In this document: positions 47,410 through 58,902 of the stretch, in pieces
Numbering within the stretch: the first letter of the stretch is position 1
Layout of the letters: the number at the start of each line of letters is the position of its first letter
Origin: Heliocidaris erythrogramma
Lineage: Eukaryota > Echinodermata > Echinoidea > Camarodonta > Echinometridae
Direction of reading: 5' to 3'
Assembly (NCBI GenBank): GCA_025617745.1
Contig: CM046863.1
Span: 14,698,875 to 14,762,874, forward strand
Length of the DNA stretch: 64,000 nt
Translations under genes and position numbers: made by a program
The notes under the pieces: generated by a model
Seen by the model: the letters and a program-made list of their open reading frames with translations, nothing else
Databases searched by the model: none
What the model was told of the DNA's origin: nothing

Positions 47410-49030
47410 ATAACTATATTTATGTAACAAAATAAAGAAACAAAATTAGTTTCTGGCGTGAAATGAGCATTAGAAATTAATTCTATCGTATCGGTTTTTA
47501 TATTTGCATTTAATCCCAGAACTATGGTGGTTTTGTAGTATTAAAAGAGGGTGACATTTGGCTCTCCATAATTCGGTGGCCTAACTCTGCACACTAATAT
47601 GTGGGGGCTTAAAGTTAGGCACCTTTCGAGAATACGGGCCAATAAATTGCCAATATGTATATAATAATTAACGCCATGCCTGATCAAGAGTTATGAATTC
47701 TGTAGCGATAAGTTAAACCTTCCTCTTGATTTTCATTGGGAAAAAATACATTGGCTATGGTATATCCCATATCATTCACGTTTGCATTACGTAACACGTC
47801 AATGTAATGTTCGCCCATATCAAAACGTGATAGCTAAAAATATAGCCTTAACCCTATTACCACTGAATGCTCTCATTCCAATAGGCTTAATACACTTACC
47901 ACCCAGTTCCCGTGGGAAATGGGTTAAGTTGATTTTTTGAAAGTCTTTGCGATCGTGTTGTTTGTGTATGCTTTTATAACTTTCGGCATAGGAAGAGTAA
48001 ACCATTACGCTGTATTTCTGTAATGCAATTTACAATAACATTATGGATATCTTTGTGATGTGATTATCTCCTGTACTTCGTTGGCTATCAAACAGCTCAT
48101 TCATACGTACCGCCCTACTAAGAATCTTCTTTCAGCGGTTAAAGATGTCTTAGTTCTTACTTCATAGTCAATATTCTAGAAAAGGATATGGTACCAGAAA
48201 TCTGGAATAACATAATTATCTTTTTCAAACTTAAATTATGTTTGCTGTAAAGCATTCTATTTTTTTTTTGTCTTCTTCTCTTTCCTTCATCTTTTCATTA
48301 AAGCGCTTAGAAAACCTGAGGATTTGTGATATGCGCTATACCAGAACTTCATAATAATAATATTATTATTATTAAAGACAAAAATGGCCCAGGTACTCGA
48401 TGCAAAAATCTGAAAACTATAAAGGTCTGGCTACATTTTACAATTACTTAAAATTTTCATTGTCTTATGCTTTCACTTTTATTCAAACTTTATTTTCTGG
48501 AGCATTAATGATTGGTAAAAAAATAAAATCGGTCATTGATTATTAAGTAACGGTCATTTGCTTTGTTGATCAAAAGTAGGCAAAAGGCGGAGGACATCCG
48601 AAAAGGCCGATAGCCTTCGACACTGAGAGCCCATAATACAAATGAATATATAGGGAACGATAATAAGGACATAAGAGAAGGAAAATCTAAGCAATGTCAT
48701 GTTAGAATATGGTTTAAAGTTTGAAGTTTGAAGTTTATTTGTTCAACATTCCACATTTACATCAAAACAATTTTTCAGAAGTTATTTTACAAGCATAGTT
48801 GTCAATTTCAAAAGAACTCAGATCAAGTACAATTTACAGTAAATAGGTAGAAAGTTTCAGAAGTGTATAAACGACTGGCAAAAGAAGAAAATGTAAAATG
48901 AGGGGAGCCTAAATAAAAAGCGTTGCTTGTAAATGATTAGGATCCCGTATAGAGTAATTCTGATTGGGATGCGATGAAAAGGGGGACGGACTAGAAGTAT
49001 CAGATTTATAAAACGTACAAGGAGAGCAAA
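47410..49030. other. Non-coding sequence with repeat ends
   Basis: No gene is seen. 48,330-48,375 (ATGCGCTATACCAGAACTTC then ATA/ATT repeats) is a LINE/SINE-type 3' tail. 47,560-47,645 contains a MITE-terminus-like string ending CGAGAATACGGGCC. Confidence 0.4.
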
Positions 49031-49035
49031 GCTCA

Positions 49036-49170
49036 GAGTATGGAGTAAAGAAACGAGAAAGACGAAAGAGAAGAAAAAGAAAGAAAGAAAAAGAAAAGAA
49101 AATGAAGAAAAGAAAAAAGGAAAAAGAAGAAAAGGAGAATAAGTAGAAGAAGAAGAAGAAGGAGAAGAAA
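49036..49170 (+). repeat. Polypurine GA tract
   Basis: About 135 bp of almost pure A/G on the plus strand. The Phe/Leu/Ser-rich minus-strand frames are artefacts. Confidence 0.8.
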
Positions 49171-49345
49171 AAAATTGTAAAGACATGACAGTGTTACACA
49201 CGCAAAATTTATGTGACCACCTGAACGATCCAACATGATATGAATATTCATACATACATGTACTTACTTAATAAATCTTTATAAAAGAATAAAAGAAAAC
49301 CAAATAATTAAAATAATAAATAGATAATCAAACAGTCAATAAACC

Positions 49346-49560
49346 TATACACTCTTTTTAAAACAGTTGGGTAAAATTCTACCCAATATTGGGTAAAACG
49401 GGAACATGCATGTTTGGGGGGGAGGGGGGATATAACACAATATTGGGCACAATTAATCCTGTTTGGGGTAAATTTTACCTATTACTATGTAAAATATTTC
49501 CAACCATTATGCATGTTCCCCTTTTTCCTATATTGGGTACAATAAGCGAGTTAGTAATTG
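49346..49560. mobile_element. Foldback MITE with GGGTAAA/TTTACCC strings
   Basis: ACACTCTTTTTAAAAC starts a region in which GGGAACATGCATG (about 49,400) is mirrored by CATGCATGTTCCC-like sequence near 49,510, with GGGTAAA and TTACC strings between. It resembles the foldback element at 18,480-18,822, which also has ACACTCTTAA at one end. Confidence 0.45.
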
Positions 49561-49689
49561 GCCAATGAGCAACTTTTCGCAAATGACCTTTCCCTTTTTT
49601 CATTAGGATAGGCATCTTTTCAAAGAAAGATAATACGTAAACTTGCCCTACATAGCAACCTACAGAATTCAAAATCTATGGAAGAAAGA

Positions 49690-50980
49690 CATCGTAGACT
49701 GGGTGACTAGAATAGCACGTCAATGAACTCTTGGGAAAGCGCATTGTTTGCAAGTTGGCTATCATTTTGCAGACTGTCAAATACCAACCATCAATGAACA
49801 CTTTGTTGCTTTTCAGAGGATTTAATGAAAAGTCTAATTAAATGAATATATGAATAATCATTACATCACAGTCGATGCTTATCTCAGTGAATTTTAAACG
49901 AACACGCCAGTTTATGTCAAAGGACATTTAGCTGCTCATGTGTAAATCCTAATTACGAACTCGTTTATTTCATCCAACTGTGTTTCGAGTGTACCATTAA
50001 AACTTCCACATAGTGTAGATCACTGATCATATCAAAATGGGGCAGAAATCGTTTTAAATGGAACACAGATTTCGTCTCTTGTGTCATGTAATTATGCCTG
50101 GTATTTCTCCAAGAATAAGGTTTGGCTTTAAGTGTGTCAAAACGTTCATCTTGAATAATTGCATTATGTGTCACGTTACTAATGTTACAGTGGGTTAAAG
50201 TACTAATTTAAAACGAATCTACTTAATCGGTTCTCACATATAATATCAATGAGTGCAGGCCTTTCATTATAAATGCATAGAAAAACAATATAAATCGTTA
50301 ATCAGTTCATTATTAGTAAAGTAAAGAAGTATAGTGCAGACTTGCCATTATAAATTCATTGGAAAACACTTTAAACCTTTCAGTACCATAAAGAATGCTT
50401 CAAAATATATTAGTGCAGACCTGTCATTATCAATTAATTGGAAAACACTTTAAATCAGTGAGCGGTTCCTTTCTGCATCATAAAGAATACTTCAAGATAA
50501 ATGAATGTAGATTTGTCATTATAAATGCAAAGGAAACACGAGCCATAGTATACATCTAATTATAAATTTAACATAAACGATTTGTTCTTTTTCATTAAAT
50601 AGTACAGCGCATAATGTCGTGCATCTATATGTATATATATATAAGCCCTGGAAAAAAATTCTTAGACCAAGCTTCTGAAATAAAGGTACTATAATATGCA
50701 TTCAAACTAATGAAAACGATTTGTCTTTGTATTTCATTGAATGAATAACAAATTTCAGCAATTGTACCTTGCTTTTATGATATTTTATTTCCTTCTTACC
50801 ACAAATATATATATATATATATATGTATGTATATATATATTGTCGAGACACACGGTCGGATATACATGTATATGGAGAGTACAATGTAATGTAAGAGAAT
50901 TGAGACTGAGACAGAGACGAAGGCTAGACGATTTGGATAAGATATGATGTAATCTCTGTAATTATTATACCACAACATTA
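49690..50980. other. AT-rich sequence without a gene
   Basis: A degenerate repeated string TGCAGAC-TGTCATTATAAAT occurs near 50,255, 50,338, 50,413 and 50,508 (roughly 80-95 bp apart). TA microsatellites lie at 50,632-50,642 and 50,808-50,842. Confidence 0.45.
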
Positions 50981-50984
50981 ATTC

Positions 50985-51490
50985 AATTCATTTATTTCAC
51001 ATTTGCATAAAAAAACAAGACAAAATATTATACATAAATACATAGGTTGAGTATACAGGCATAAAATACAAAGAATACAAATGTGCGGGATTTGCAAAGG
51101 ACATATACCTATCAAAGGCTAATCCCAAACAAAAAAGACATAAGATAATACAAAAAACAAAAACAAAGACCAAAAACTGCATCATAAAACAAATTACGAG
51201 TCAATGAGAAACCTGTTATATCTATGTTTAAAAAGGTTAAGGGAAGGGTAAGATTTAAGAGCCCTCTATAAGCTATTCCAAAGGGTGGGTCCAGCGTATT
51301 GGATTGTGGTTCGGGAGAACTTATATCTAAAATTTGGTAAATGAAAGTCTTCGGACTGTCTAGTATTGTATTTATATAGAATTGTATTATTTACAGGTAA
51401 ATCATTATAAAAGTGAATTTCGAACAAATGAATACATAAAATTTGCAGTTTGATATTTGTTGATATTATATACAGACAGTAAGTTTGTTT
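50985..51490 (-). pseudogene. CR1-like LINE, 3' end of the interrupted minus-strand copy
   Basis: The minus strand encodes the usual LINE C-terminal block: INIKLQ-like helix, DLPVNNTILYKYNTRQSEDF, RTTIQYAGPTLWNSL, then LNLFKHRYNRFL. A stop codon follows WNSL. The 3' end is the A-rich AATAAATGAATTGAATTAA at about 50,985-51,000. The upstream part of the same element continues at 52,944, beyond the plus-strand LINE that has been inserted. Confidence 0.65.
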
Positions 51491-52943
51491 TTTTTAAATA
51501 AAAGCTGTGTACTTAATTGGTAATAGCTCTGACTGCACGTTTCTGCAAAACAAATATTCGATTAAAATGAACCATCGCACAGTTGTACTCTCCGATTCTA
51601 TGCCCATAAGATGCGGAGTTCCCCAGGGGAGCATATTAGGTCCTATTCTTTTCATGTGCTACATTAATGATATGTGTGTTTGTGTCAACGACAGTAAATT
51701 ACTTTTATATGCGGATGACAGTGTGTTACTATATTCTGGTACTGATCCTAAGCTGATCGGGGAAAAATTTAGCTTAGAATTATCAAACTGTGTTAATTGG
51801 ATGACAGCAAATAAGCTTAGTTTACATATTGGTAAAACCGAAAGTATTTTGTTTTGTTCGCGGGGTAGGCTGAAGTATACTGATGATTTCAATTTAAGTT
51901 ATAACAGTCAACTCATTAAGAGACAGGATTCTGTGAAGTATTTAGGACTAAATATAGCTAGTGAAGTTTCTTGCTCAAGTTTGGTTGACAGTATTGTTAA
52001 AAAAGCTAATGCTCGTCTAAAATTCTTGTATCGTTATCAAAATTGCATGAACTTAAAATCAAGACGCATTTTAAGTTTTTCCTTAATACAATGTTTATTT
52101 GATTATGCTAATGCGGCATGGTATTGCAGTCTAGGCAAGGTGGATCAAAACAAGTTAAAAATAATTCAAAATAAGATTGTAAGATTTATCAATCACTTAC
52201 CACCAAGAACACACATTGAGAAGAGTGAACTTGAAACAGCTGGTCTTCTTCATGTAAACCTTAGATCACAACAACTTTTAATTCACCATGTACATAAGAT
52301 TTTTTACTCTAATGCAGATCACTATATTTCAAATAATTTTACTCGCTCTTCAAGTGTTCATAGGCATGACACTAGAAATAGTCAATTTAATTTCGTAGTG
52401 CCTAAGCGGAAAGGTAAAATTGGAAATTCTTTTTATTTTAACGGTATTCTTTTCTGGAATTCCCTCCCAAATCATGTTAAGTCAGTTAATAATTTTTTAC
52501 ATTTTAAAAGGGTATTGAAACATCATCTGAAAAATGTGTCTACTCCATAACTATATTTCTCCTCTCCTTTTTGTAGCTCAGATGGTTTTTTCCTATATTA
52601 TATGACTTATGTAACCAACGTTTATTATCGATAGTTTCATTATGATTTTCTGTATATAGTTTTTTTCCGTTGAGTAAGTCTTGTTTTCACATTTATGTAA
52701 TCTTCGCCTACTTTATAAAAATGTTATGTTTTATTTTGCTACTTTTAATTAGTACATTCTTATTACTTGTCGTACGTGTACGATAGTCTTGTAGCCGTAC
52801 TAATGTGTTTTCTTAGTGTATTTTTTAATCAGTTATTTAGGTAAGGACCCCATTGGAAATAAGCCATTTCGGCTTTCATGGGCTATCCTGTCATTGTACC
52901 TGGTTATTTTTGTATTACAATATACCTGAAGAATAATATCAAA
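51491..52943 (+). mobile_element. 5'-truncated LINE inserted in another LINE
   Basis: A 347-codon open frame (51,507-52,550) begins in the RT palm with RCGVPQGSILGPILFMCYIN and YADDSVLLY (catalytic YADD). It continues through NKLSLHIGKTESILF, KYLGLNI, LIQCLFDYANAAWYCSL and the terminal FNGILFWNSLPNHVKSVN block. No frameshift is seen, so it is younger than its host. A 3' UTR of about 370 bp ends in ATCAAATCAAATCAAATC (52,926-52,943). The rest of the RT, the endonuclease and ORF1 are missing, as expected from incomplete reverse transcription. Confidence 0.8.
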
Positions 52944-54660
52944 TCAAATCAAATCATACCCCAAAGTACAGAAATTAAAATATGGAAAAAATATTGATTG
53001 ATATAACATCAAAAGTATGTTTAATGGAATTGATTTCTTTAGTCTGTTCATTGCACCAAAGGATTTAGATACTTTACAAGATATATCATTTATGTGGTCT
53101 TTCCAAGTAAGTTTATCATCTATGACAACACCCAAAAATCGTGTAGAGTGAACAACAGGAATTTTACTATTTTGAATATGTATCCCAAAGTTATCAACGG
53201 AAATGTTCTTATTTTTAGGTTGAAATATCATACAGCATGTTTTGCCAACATTCAATTTTAATTGATTGGCATGGAACCATTCTTATACTTTTTCAGTTCT
53301 AAATTTAATGAAAAAGCTAAATCAATTAAGTTATCACCAGATAAAAAGAAATTTGTGTCATCTGCAAAAAGTACAGGGTGTAAGATATTACTAACATGTT
53401 GTAAATCATTTATAAAAATCAAAAACTGTAAAGGGCCTAACACGGAACCTTGTGGCACCCCGATGTTAACACATTTCATCTGGGAGGAAACATTACCAAT
53501 ACAAACATACTGTGCTCTGTCACAAAGGTAGCGCTTAAACCAATCTAGGGCTGCTCATCTTATACCGTAATATTGTAATTTTTTTTTCAAAATAGAATGA
53601 GTAATACAATCAAAAGCCTTGGATAAATCTTTTTTTTTTAATGTAATGAATTGCTTGTTTTGAAATGCTTTTGCAATAGTGGTGGTGAATTCCAGTAATG
53701 CCATGTAAGAGGAGTAGCCCTGCCTAAACCCAAATTGTTTAGAATATAAAATATAATTATTGCAAAAAAAAGGCATAAGGCGGTTATAAACTAACCGTTC
53801 AAATATCTTAGAAAATGTCGATAAAATTGATACTGGTCTGTAATTTGAAACTGACTGTTTGCTTCTTTTCTTGTAAATGGGAATAAGTTTCGCTATTTTA
53901 AGGCCACTGGGGAAAAATTCTGGTACTAATTGAAAGATTAACAACAAAACAGTGGTTTAACAATCAAACATATACATTTTTTTTCAAAACCGTCGTACTT
54001 AAGTTATCATATCCAACGCTTTTGTTTGTATTGAGTTTGAATACAATATCGAGAATTTTATAAACAATGAACAATTTCCTTGTAACAAAAAGCACTGCAA
54101 TGAGTAGTAGTAGTATCCGGTAAGTCATTAGCAATATCAGAACCTACAGAGGAAAAGAATTTATTGAAGGAATTGACAATACTCTGCTTATCGGAAATTA
54201 GACCATTGCTTCCAATAAGTTCACATTGCACTTTACCCCAAGTTCTATTAAACAATTCATTAATGATTTTCCACGTGGATTTAATATCTCGTTTCACTTC
54301 ATTGAATTTCTTGAAATGAAAGTTACGTTTTCTTATACGTATTTCATTTGTAACTTTGTTTCTGAAATTGATATAAACATTCCTTCTGTAGGGTGATGGA
54401 TTCTTCAGATATTTACGATAAAGTAAATTTTTCTTATTGCACAACTTTTTCAATTCATGATCAAACCATGTTTTATTGTTCTTTTCACGTTTGACTTGAA
54501 AAGATTCATTATGAATATGAAGAAACAATTTATTAAAAGTATTAAAGCAAGTATGTACATTTTCGTCAACAAAATATTTCTCCCAATCAATTTCTCCTAG
54601 CTTATCACAACAATTAGAAATATTGACATCATTAATACGATTATTCGAATCAGCGAATAA
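52944..54660 (-). pseudogene. CR1-like LINE, 5' part of the interrupted minus-strand copy
   Basis: Reading leftward from 54,660, a pre-RT linker (KTWFDHELKKLCNKKNLLYR, FNKFFSSVGSDIANDLP) leads into RT blocks NYRPVSILSTFSKIFERLVY, FGFRQGYSSYMALLEF, LSKAFDCITHSIL, IGVPQGSVLGPLQFLIFIND and FADDTNFFL (catalytic FADD). Then NVGKTCCMIF, TRFLGVVIDDKLTWKDHI and a YFNFCTLGY stretch reach the junction with the inserted LINE. Frames change at about 53,550 and 53,257, so the copy is inactive. The endonuclease is absent (5' truncation at about 54,660). Around 50 residues expected between this part and 51,490 are missing. Confidence 0.75.
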
Positions 54661-54689
54661 TTACATTTGCGAGACAATACAGGGTAATA

Positions 54690-55480
54690 CACGGTTAGGG
54701 CGGTGTGCACTGCATTAGCTTGCTGTATTCGGTTTCCACTGTGTTTGCAGACGACCAAATATCAAAGCGCGCGCTTTTGGGCAAACGCGGGAAACCGCAC
54801 TGCAAAGAATACGCCCCAACCGCATCCCTGGGATTGGTGGTCAACTGCGCATTAAACGCCGTATAACGGCGTCCTTGGAGACGGCCAATCAACTTGTGCG
54901 CAGGCTCGGGTTAGCACCACCCCTACGCGTAGAGTAGCCAATCAAAGGCGCCGATCAACAAAAGGAACGCGCACATGGTTCTCCGAATCTGAATCATGCT
55001 TTTAGTCTCAGCTCAACCTCTGGGGACAATGGATGTTATTTTGTATGCGCTGCGATGAACATTCCTTGGTTATCATGGTTTTAAAGATGACATTAATTCG
55101 GAGATTATTCTTGTGGGCCTATTTTATGGACACGAACATTGACGAGGTTTCACTGATAATTGTCTAAGTTCAGGAGTTAGTTTATTTCAGTTGAGTCGTC
55201 GGTTTTAATGCTCTGCCTGGTTCCTCGCTTCGTATCGAGCCTACCATATAGGATCTACTTTCGCTGGAGGTACCGAGTGACTTCTATGTAGACTACACGA
55301 ACAGTGTAATTACTGCCATTGTTTCTTTCATTGCAATTGAGAAAAGTATTAACTAGTGACCGAAGTGATGGTCACGCGGAAAGCAGTCCGTGGCCGCTGT
55401 AGGCCGGCCAAAGCGGGGACCGATTCTGACTCTGCGTGGAAAACTGCGGTCAGAATAACGGAAACCAGATCTAAAGTTAT
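54690..55480. promoter_or_regulatory. GC-rich island with CCAAT boxes, candidate promoter/5' exon
   Basis: This is the only sizeable stretch with raised GC and many CpGs. It contains GGATTGGTGG (inverted CCAAT, about 54,831), GGCCAATCAA (54,884), AGCCAATCAAAGG (54,936), a GCGCGCGC string (54,767) and GGCCGCTGTAGGCCGGCC (55,392-55,410). No clear start codon, TATA box or open frame follows. It begins right at the truncated 5' end of the minus-strand LINE. A host promoter is a reasonable inference, not shown. Confidence 0.3.
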
Positions 55481-55699
55481 GGAGAGGTGGTAGTGTAGTA
55501 CAGCACTTAAACATATACGAGAGCGATGTTTATATTGGCAGATGTAAACTTGAGGTGTATCTCAGTTGTAATGTAAGTCATATGTAGATGCATATTCATC
55601 TAAAAGAAAACAATAAGTTATTAATTGTAAAGAAGGAAAGCAATTACATATATGTTCAATGTGATTGTCATGTTTTTTGTCACATTTAAAGATGTTCAT

Positions 55700-55867
55700 T
55701 ATTCTACTTGATTTGCAGGGTTTGGTGATTTTTTTTTACATCTCTGAAATGCTGAGGACCATTTTTTTTTTTTGCTTGTCAGAAAATTTTGGAGGGAAAA
55801 GGCCTCTTTTTGGGGGTGTGTGCCCCCCCCCCCCCCCCTCGTTTACTCAATCCCGGATCCGCCACTG
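55700..55867. mobile_element. Transposon fragment with CAGTGGCGGATCC end
   Basis: The right end, read on the minus strand, is CAGTGGCGGATCCGG, typical of hAT-like termini in animals. The interior (GCTGAGGACC, T run, GCTTGTCAGAA, CCCCC run) matches 27,815-27,935. It interrupts the coiled-coil frame at 55,868-56,158. A target duplication is not clear. Confidence 0.5.
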
Positions 55868-56158
55868 GATCTGCAAGAGTATTGTTTTCCATACTATTCA
55901 ATGCATTCTCCAAGGAAGATATTTTCCCATTCCATGTTGATAGCGTTGTTTGCAGCTTGCTAATTTCCTCTTTTTTGTAAGATTAGTTTGTAGGTCGAAG
56001 ATGTCACCTTCCAGAGATGCTAACTGTTGAAGTGTTTCATCAAGTTTCTTTTCAATTGCATTGCTGACAATTGAGTCAAGTAGACCAGTGAATTCCCCAT
56101 TCTTCAGCACGTCTTTCAAAACCTGGCTTGTGTTCAAAGGAGCGTTGGATCCTGCCAT
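55868..56158 (-). pseudogene. Coiled-coil ORF fragment (possible LINE ORF1 start)
   Basis: An ATG at 56,158 opens a frame MAGSNAPLNTSQVLKDVLKN, then a heptad-like region (LDETLQQLASLEGDIFDLQ) typical of a coiled coil. A one-base shift in an A run near 55,978 breaks the frame; the heptad pattern continues in the next frame to 55,868, where a transposon end cuts it. An N-terminal acidic helix plus long coiled coil is the usual layout of LINE ORF1 proteins in invertebrates, but no RNA-binding motif or zinc knuckle is seen. It could also be the first exon of a host gene. Confidence 0.4.
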
Positions 56159-56396
56159 GATGAAATAGTTGATATTGTATGATGCTATAAGTACCTGTTC
56201 TAACAGTGGTAGCTCACTGGAAGTTTAAGAAAGGAGCAAAAATACGTATAAATGGGACCGGAGTCAGCTACCTGACAGCAATCTCCAATCGCTGCCTCAG
56301 TTTGGGTATATCCATAAACTACTCCAAATAACAACTGACTACATTTCCTAGATATTCCCCATCATGCTATGTTCCTGATATTCCAGATTCCAGGTA

Positions 56397-56528
56397 TGTG
56401 ATATATAAAGGTCTGGATCAGAGACTAGCAGATGAGCAATAAACGAGTCAAGATGCACTCGATATTTTGGACCTGAAACTGACTTGAATTGTCATTTATT
56501 TAGTCGTTATGAACCCAAGAACATAACA
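56397..56528 (+). repeat. 5' LTR
   Basis: The 132-bp LTR starts TGTGATATATAAAGG and ends CATAACA. A TATATAAA box (56,402-56,409) lies only 5 bp inside the LTR and an AATAAA signal at 56,438-56,443. It has the TG...CA ends expected. Confidence 0.95.
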
Positions 56529-56532
56529 AATT

Positions 56533-56550
56533 TGGCGACGAGGTCGGGAT
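56533..56550 (+). promoter_or_regulatory. Primer binding site
   Basis: TGGCGACGAGGTCGGGAT starts 4 bp after the LTR. Its first 11 bases complement a 3' end CCUCGUCGCCA, the acceptor expected of tRNA-Ser(GCU) from memory. The T-stem part was not checked. Confidence 0.75.
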
Positions 56551-57569
56551 CTTCTGGAGAACAGTGGATTTTGTTTTGATTGATTTGCGTTGGATTGAGC
56601 TTTATTATAATCCAGCACAAGATAGTATTATGCCTGTCATCAGTCCCAGCAATGTAAAGTTGTGTATACATTTTACTATGAATGCTTTGCAGTGTGATAG
56701 CTGTGTGAAGTTGTATGGACGCTTTGCGGTGTCACTATAGCTATCTGAATAATCAAGTTTTAGCAGCCAGATGTACATGTAGCCCATCGTAGTATTTTGC
56801 CCAATCTAAAACTAAGTTAAGCCCAGGTCCTAAAATAACTTGACAAAGTCATTATTGTCAGGGACAGGGTCAGTGACAGTCCTAATTTGGTCAGTGAGGA
56901 CCAGCCAGCAAGCCTAACTCCAGTCAGACTTAGCCTTAATTGGGACCCGCCAGTCCTAACTAAGTGTAGAGTTGCAGATAAAGTCCAGTCGAGGCCTTAG
57001 GTTAGTCCAGGCCAGCCCAGCCCAGTCCAGGCCTTAGGTTAGTCCAGGCCAGCCCAGCCCACCCAGAGCAGACGTGCAGCCCAAGTTTAGCCAGGTCCAG
57101 CCTAGCCAAGCTCCGCCCGGTTCAGCCCAGCTTAGCTCCAGATCATATGCCTGAACTGAAGCCAGCCCAGTCAAGACAGAGAACTTTTAATAGAACTCTA
57201 GTAGACTAAATTGTCAAGAGATTGACTGAAAGTGAAAGATTCAATGTTCTTCATTATTGATTGAGACATTCAATTTAATAGGCCAGTATAGGCCAGAGAG
57301 TTTTCATCCAGCCCTGTACTTTAATTGCCATGCAATTGTTTGTAAAGTTACAATATTGAGTTTTGGGTGAATATAAGTTAGTCTACCTAATTCCCAATAC
57401 ATGTATTGTTTACAGTAGTAGGCAGATATACATGTAGCAAATTCAAGAAGTGTAAACCAAGTCCAGGTTTAGTCATAAGTAGACAAAGTGTAGTACATTT
57501 ACATTGTATAGCCTACATTGTTATTGGCTATTTATTGCAGTAGTAGAGGTCTATGCTAGTAGTCGCAAG
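56551..57569 (+). other. Retrotransposon leader with CCAG-rich repeats
   Basis: This is the untranslated leader before gag. 56,860-57,180 is rich in CCAGCCCAGCCCAG-type strings, and a segment starting CCAGGCCTTAGGTTAGTCC is directly repeated around 56,990 and 57,026. A role in packaging or dimerisation is possible but unproven. Confidence 0.6.
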
Positions 57570-58900
57570 ATGGCTAATCAAATTGTAGGGAATGCCCCCC
57601 TACTAGAACCTTTGAAGAATGGACAGAAGTTCTAGAAGCTTGGTTCACTTCGAATGACATTCAGTCAGCAGAGAAACAAAGAGCCTTGTTCCTTACAGGG
57701 TTAGGTAGCAAAGGGTATCACACCCTTCGTGCATTGTTGCAGCCAGAAAAGCCTTCAAGTAAAACATACCAACAATGCAAGGATGCTTTGAGTGCACATT
57801 ACTCGCCAAAACCAACAGAAATAGTGCAACGATATCGATTTTACACATGCACTCAGCAAGCAAATGAAACAATCCCTCCGTTCCTAGCAAAGCTTCGACA
57901 GTTGAGCGAAGGATGCAAATTCAAAGAACTTGAAAATATGCTCAGAGACAGATTGGTGGTTGGTTGCTCAGACCTCAACATTCAGAGGAAACTGTTGGGA
58001 ACATCCCAGTTGACTTTTGAAAATGCAGTCAACATTGCAACAGCAATGGAAGTCGCAAAGAAAGATGTAGAACAGATAAGGAAGATTGGAAAGCCGCAAG
58101 ATGATCCTACATCAGTTCATAAGCTTCAGACAAAAGCGCCAGAGCCGCTGAAGTGGACTCAGTCCAGAGTATCGAAGCCACAAGACAGAGGTTCAACTCT
58201 GAAGAAGTGTTGGAGATGTGGTGGTAGCCATGAGGGGGTCTGCTCACTAGTCATAAGGACCGCTATTCATAACAAAAAATTATTCATAAGGACCGCTATT
58301 CATAATAAGACATAAGGGTTGCTATTCATAAGGGTAATTATTCATAAGGACCGCCATTCATAATAAGACATAAGGATCGCTATTCATAATATGGAAAGAG
58401 GGTCGCTATTCATAATACCAAATCAGGGTCGTTAATCATAAGGGTCCCTATTCATAATACGAAAATAGGGTCGCTATTCATAAAGGTCGCTATTCATGAA
58501 TAGCGACCCTCTTCTCATATTATGAATAGCAATCCTTATGAATAATGCTCCTTATGAGTTTATGAATAGTGACCCCCTTTTCGCTTTATGAATAGCGACC
58601 CTACAGGTATAGGAAATTACACGTTATGACTAGCGGTCCTTATGAGCCACTGATCCTTATGACTAGCGGTCCTTATGACTAGCGAGGTTACCCCGCCATG
58701 AGCCGGCTACATGTAAGTTTCGAGATGAACAGTGCTATAAGTGCTCTAAGAAAGGACACACAAAGAGTCAGTGTGATAGAGTTAAGGCCTATCAGCAGAA
58801 GTCCTTTCAGAAGAAGAGACAGTCTGAGAAAAAAGCACATCACTTAGAGGATGGAGAATCAGATTCATCAGAACAAAAGATGGATCACTCAACAAGTTAA
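57570..58900 (+). pseudogene. gag: gag, interrupted
   Basis: An ATG at 57,570 starts the leader-proximal frame. It meets a stop after the C run at 57,595-57,600, while the Gag frame proper runs from about 57,600 to 58,234, so a one-base length change in that run separates the start from the body. The body has the retrotransposon Gag pattern (FEEWTEVLEAWF, GLGSKGYHTL, FLAKLRQLSEGCKF, DRLVVGCSDLNIQRKLL), i.e. a capsid-like core. Two zinc knuckles follow: the first (CWRCGGSH) is cut by the nested element at 58,235-58,694, the second (CYKCSKKGHTKSQC) lies beyond it. The frame then ends at about 58,900, overlapping pol, which is in the -1 frame. Gag would package element RNA in virus-like particles. 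Confidence 0.8.
58235..58694. mobile_element. 460-bp nested MITE in gag with 8-bp target duplication
   Basis: GCCATGAG flanks the insertion on both sides (58,227-58,234 and 58,695-58,702). The termini GGGGT-ACTAGTCATAAGGACCGCTA and their complement match apart from a few bases. The interior is mostly a head-to-tail and inverted array of GGTCGCTATTCATAA-like strings with a palindromic centre at about 58,485-58,512. The 8-bp duplication suggests hAT or P-type mobilisation, but the GGGG terminus fits neither well. It adds 468 bp including the duplication and introduces stops. Confidence 0.85.
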
Positions 58901-58902
58901 CA

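Noticed and set aside
49033-49255. Phe/Leu/Ser-rich minus-strand frames that look like membrane segments
   Set aside because: They are the complement of a polypurine GA tract.
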